NCBI GenBank assembly: GCA_013397075.1
Contig: VWZS01007618.1
Span: 10,901 to 74,900, forward strand
Source: Rhabdornis inornatus
Taxonomy: Eukaryota; Chordata; Aves; Passeriformes; Rhabdornithidae
Direction: 5' to 3'
Length of the DNA: 64,000 nucleotides
Shown here: positions 60,239 through 64,000 of the stretch, piece after piece
Position numbering within the stretch: position 1 is the first letter of the stretch
Layout: each line of letters starts with the position of its first letter
Made by a program: the position numbers and the translations under genes
Notes under the pieces: generated by a model
The model's database searches: none
Seen by the model: only the letters and a program-made list of their open reading frames with translations
Told to the model about the DNA's origin: nothing

Positions 60239-60695
60239 TGGAATTATTCAGCTGGGAGCAGCTCTCAGGCAGTGAGATCCTGCTGTACAGCTCCAGAGCT
60301 GTGTCCTGCAGGACTCTGGGGAAATCCCAGTTTGGACTCACCCAGCTCACAGAAGGATCCCAGCACCTTCATGTTCATCCAAAGGGGAGATCTCCACACT
60401 GTGCAGGCTGGAATATCCAATAGATTGAATATTTGGGATGTATCCTTAACTGAGAGCACACATGCTCCTCTTCTATCCCTGTCATTCCCATCCACTCACA
60501 AAAAATTCCTTGTTTGCACTAAAATCCTTCTTTTTATAGGACAGGTTGAATTTAACTTGGAATAACTCAAAGCATCCAGTTCCTTCCTTAACTTCTTTCT
60601 CTACAGAAGGACAGATTCCTAGAACTCATCTCAAGAGACAGTGATCATGGAATCCTGGAATAGTTTGGGTGGGAAGGGACCTTAAAGATCCAGTT
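60239..60695. repeat. Diverged direct duplication, copy 2
   Basis: Partner of 56971-57440, about 3.26 kb away, with several small indels between copies. Confidence 0.85.
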
Positions 60696-60790
60696 CCATC
60701 CCTGCCATGGGTAGGGACACCTTCCACTACTTCCAGGGCAACTTCCAGGTTGCTCCAACCTGGCCATGGGATGGCAAATCCACAACCTCT
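60644..60790 (-). mobile_element. CR1-type LINE 3' fragment
   Basis: ATCATGGAATCCTGGAATAG, GGGAAGGGACCTTAAAGATC and GTAGGGACACCTTCCACTAC. Confidence 0.85.
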
Positions 60791-61009
60791 GGATGTTCCC
60801 CCAAATGTTTTCCCACTCCAAAGGCTGAGACCCAGAGCAGAGAGAGCTGGAGAAGGAACAGCCAACCCACAGTGATTTCCCAGATTCTTCCCAAGAGCTG
60901 CAGACCCAATTCCTGGTGTCCTTCCCACCTCTCCAACTCACTCACCACCCTTTAAGGCAGAAACCTCAGGCAATTCCCAACCATCCGTGTCCAGGACATC
61001 CTTGGGAAC

Positions 61010-61195
61010 AGTCACATACTCCAGCCATGCTTCCAACATCCATTTTATACAGAGTGCCATAGAATATACAGAAAATTTATATACATCCATGTTTCTGGAA
61101 TTAGGTTATAATTCATCCAGATCTTTCTTTACAGTGGGATTAGTTCGGATCTTTCGTACAGAGGTACAAAAAAAGTCACGTGGAGAATGAAGGGC
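61010..61195 (-). other. Conserved-looking A/T-rich block, candidate 3' UTR end of the next gene
   Basis: A/T-rich, non-repetitive sequence unlike its surroundings, with TTTTGTACCTCTGTACGAAA and GTATATAAATTTTCTGTATA on the minus strand. In mammals DAGLA lies head-to-tail upstream of MYRF, so its 3' UTR would end about here on the minus strand. No coding exon of DAGLA is visible in the window. Confidence 0.3.
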
Positions 61196-64000
61196 ACATG
61201 AGGAGTGCTTGAGTTTCCTTGGAATCTTCATGCTGGGGCAGCTCGGAGCAGGGATTCAGAGGGCAGCATTCCTGGGATGAGCATGGGGATGCAGGATGCT
61301 GGGCTGTTTTCTCCCCAGTTGCATATCCAAGTGCTCCAAGCCCTGCCAGAAGCAGTGGGAGTGCTTCAGAGCTCCCTGGAAGGGCTGGTTCTCCCAAAAA
61401 TGCCAAAGGCTTCAGCTCTAAGGAGGCAATTAGGATCCAGCAGGAAATGAATCCAGAGGTATCCTGCTCTGAGCTGCCCCAGCATGGGATTGAACACAGG
61501 TGACAGGCAGGAAGGGCTTTTCCAGAGAGGCAGAGCCAAAGGAAAGGGGCTTGCAGGGCACAACATTCCAGACAGGGAGGCACAGCCCATCCCCAAATAT
61601 CCCTGTGCCATTAGGAATTCTGCTTAACATCAGGACAGAAGCTCGAGAGTATTCCCTGGACTTGTGGAGGGAAAGGTGGGAAGCTGGAGCTGCAAGTGAG
61701 GCCACTTTGCCACCACCGAGCTCTGGGGACATCCCAGGAAAGGAGTTAGGTCCCAAAGGGTGTGGCAGTGTCCTAGGAAAAACCCCTGCCGGGATCCCTT
61801 TGCACACAAACTTCCCAAAATTGGATATCCCAGCAGGACAGGTCTGTGCCACCCCCACCTGGGACTTCCGACTCTGAGCCATCAGAACTGCACAAAGCCC
61901 GGGATGGGAAGCAGGGAAGTGGAATCCCAAAGAAAAAACAACGCCAAGGCTTGTTCCTGTGCTGCAAGGATTTTCAGGAATCGAGAGGTGAAGACAGGGA
62001 GAGGTTCCCCTCCTCCCACAGGTGTGCTGGGAAGGCGGGAAAGTCACATGGAGCATGGTGTGATACAGTGATGGCAGAGGGATTGGACACAACAAGGAAA
62101 GCAGGAAGAATTCCCAAGGAGCCTACCTTTGGAAGGGAGCTGCTGCAGAACCAGGGAGAAATGCAGTGTGGGTTGGAAGAAATTGCCTGCCTCAGGTCAA
62201 GATTTGCTTTTGGCACTTGGATACGACCTTAGGCAGCAGGGAAAAGTGGGAAGATGTGGGAAGTCCTGGCTGAGGCATAACGGGAGAGCTTGGGAGCTCT
62301 CAAAGCCTACCAGGCTTTGGCCACACTTCCATACTCCCAGAGAAGTGGGAAAGGAAGGTGGAAGATGTCTGATCCCAGAAATCTGGGACCTGAAGCCAGG
62401 GAGAACAAAGGCACAACAGGTACGAACTCAAAAAACATGGAAAAAGCAATGGGAATGGAGACAGCACAGCAAAGCACTCAGAGGCTGATGGTGATTCCCT
62501 ATGACAAAGCAAGGAATTGCCCTAATCCTTGGCTATTTGGAATTTCCAGCCCTCAAGCAGCTCCTTGGAGCTGGAAGAAGGGGAAGGACATCAGTGACTG
62601 CTGATCCAGCGTCCTTCCCATCCCTCTCTTGATCCATAACTCCCCTGTGGATCTGACTGGAAAGCAAAGGACTCCCAGACTGAATCCCAGCTTCCAGCTG
62701 CAATCTTCCTTCCTCTCCTTCTTCCCACAGCTGCCAAGGATGGGCAGTGTTTGCCTCCAGCAGGATCCATGCAGCATTGCTTCCTCCACGCAGGAGCCAT
62801 GAGAGGGAGCTTTGGCACAAGAAATGAGGCTCTTCCCGAAATCCAGCAGCTCTTCCCAAAAATCAGCACTGCACAGGCTCTGGGAACAAAGCAGCGAGTT
62901 CAGTTCCAGGCAGTGCTTCCCAACTGCTTCCTTCAGAGGAATTTCTCAGCAGAGCAATCCATGCTGCTGCAATTCCAACCTTCCCTTTCTGCAGCACCCT
63001 AACACTGCAAGCAGGAAATCACAGAATTCCAGAATCATTTGGAAGCTCCCACACATTGCCATGGGCAGGGAGACATCTTTCCTTAGCCCAGGTTGTTCCA
63101 AGCCTTATCCAACCTAGCCTGGAATATTTCCAGGAATGAGGAATCCACACCACCCTAGGCATTGTTTGGATGTTCCTTGAAGGCTGCAGTTACAACCACT
63201 ATCCCTTAAACCCATGGGAATTAAATATTCCTGTTCCTATCCTGCAAAGCCAGAATGTCCTACTGCCAAGGGAAGAATATCCCAGAATGGATAAACCCAG
63301 CACGGAGGGGAGCTCCAGCCCAGCAATTCCCAAGGCAAACATGGAAGGGCTCTGCTACCCATGGAAATTCAAGGGAGGCTCTTGGAGACAGCCTCAAAAC
63401 ACAAATCCAAACATACCCATTCCAGCGATAATTAATCCCACCTAATTCCCATTGCCAGGGGTAATCCTGATTATTCCTATGTCCTAATTTGTAAATGAAA
63501 GCTGTGTGGGCGATTCCACGGAAATAATATTATCTGCCTGCAGGAAAAGAGCAGCAAAAGCTGGGAAAACATCAAAGTGCATGGAGAATGTGTTAGATAC
63601 TGATCCTGTATCCCCACACTTGGAGCTTTTCCTCCTTCTTACATGTCCTTGGAAATCTGTTTCCAAGATCATCAAATGTTCCTGGAATCTAACATCCTAA
63701 AAGAATAGAACTGGGAATCACTGGAATTCTATATCCACACTCCCCACCCTCTACCATCCCAGCCCTCTGCAGAGGCCAAAATACCTCCTACAAATCCTGT
63801 TTGCTTTGGAAAAAAGTTCCTAAAAAGTTCCAAGAATCTCTTTTAACTGCTTTGGAATAGTCTTCCCATGTTTCCCATGTGCCACCAAGGATGTGGAGTG
63901 AGTCACCAGCACCCTGAGAGAAGGGAGGGATGAGGTGGCTCCTGAAATAGGGAGCAAAGAAAAAAGGGAAGTTTTAGGAGGAAACAAATATTCCAAATGG
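61196..64000. other. Non-coding sequence, no gene recognised
   Basis: No coding exon, RNA gene or tandem array seen. It holds one reverse CR1 fragment at about 63035-63150 (CATGGGCAGGGAGACATC, GGTTGTTCCAAGCCTTATCC). It may include 3' UTR of the next gene. Confidence 0.6.
63035..63150 (-). mobile_element. CR1-type LINE 3' fragment
   Basis: Degenerate reverse copy with CCATGGGCAGGGAGACATC and CCAAGCCTTATCCAACCTAG. Confidence 0.8.

Noticed and set aside
56222..64000. DAGLA coding exons
   Set aside because: Searched because of mammalian synteny; no lipase motif or membrane exon was seen on either strand.

Overview
This window is vertebrate nuclear DNA, almost certainly avian (possibly passerine). 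The evidence is intron-rich genes with GT-AG junctions, CpG-island promoters, polyadenylation signals, and several dozen truncated CR1-type LINE 3' ends in both orientations. There are no bacterial or viral genes. Six single-base N gaps (970, 8498, 30054, 30589, 30854, 56221) mark contig joins. Two of them flank long identical repeats that look like assembly errors.

Layout. (1) 1-3780: the last seven visible exons of a cobalamin-binding protein of the intrinsic factor/transcobalamin family (+, 1185-2680). On both sides lies an identical 969-bp block holding a decayed copy of an exon of the same family. (2) 4128-5321: a single-exon ORF (+) for a one-pass membrane protein with some resemblance to the SPATA31/FAM205 class. 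(3) 6908-8068: FEN1 (-), facing TMEM258 (+, 8841-9302) across a GC-rich bidirectional promoter that carries a 55-bp minisatellite. (4) 10.7-54 kb: MYRF (-), convergent with TMEM258. It has a 3.3-kb 3' UTR, about 27 coding exons and a 17-kb first intron, and its CpG-island promoter is at about 53.8-54.4 kb. (5) 54.4-56.2 kb: a strongly strand-asymmetric A/C-only minisatellite directly upstream of MYRF. (6) 56.2-64 kb: no coding sequence found; it holds CR1 fragments, a diverged 0.46-kb direct duplication, and a possible 3' end of the next gene (DAGLA is expected from mammalian synteny).

The MYRF-TMEM258-FEN1 order and orientations match human 11q12.2. FADS1, the next gene beyond FEN1 in human, is absent; the SPATA31-like ORF and the B12-binder gene occupy that side. 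MYRF is a membrane-tethered, self-cleaving transcription factor. Its Ndt80-like DNA-binding domain, Ser-Lys protease/chaperone domain, coiled coil, membrane segment and luminal C-terminus can all be read exon by exon.

The main result is a contig-order error inside MYRF. Exon 5 is split at the gaps, and its two halves lie in the wrong order (5' half at 30055-30100, 3' half at 30678-30853). The 385-bp duplicate (30204-30588 = 30855-31239) shows that contig 30590-30853 belongs in the gap at 30054. Other notable points are a possible in-frame 15-residue N-terminal extension of FEN1 encoded by a minisatellite copy, a tandem triplication that covers a MYRF splice donor, and tandem-repeat architecture concentrated around the MYRF promoter.
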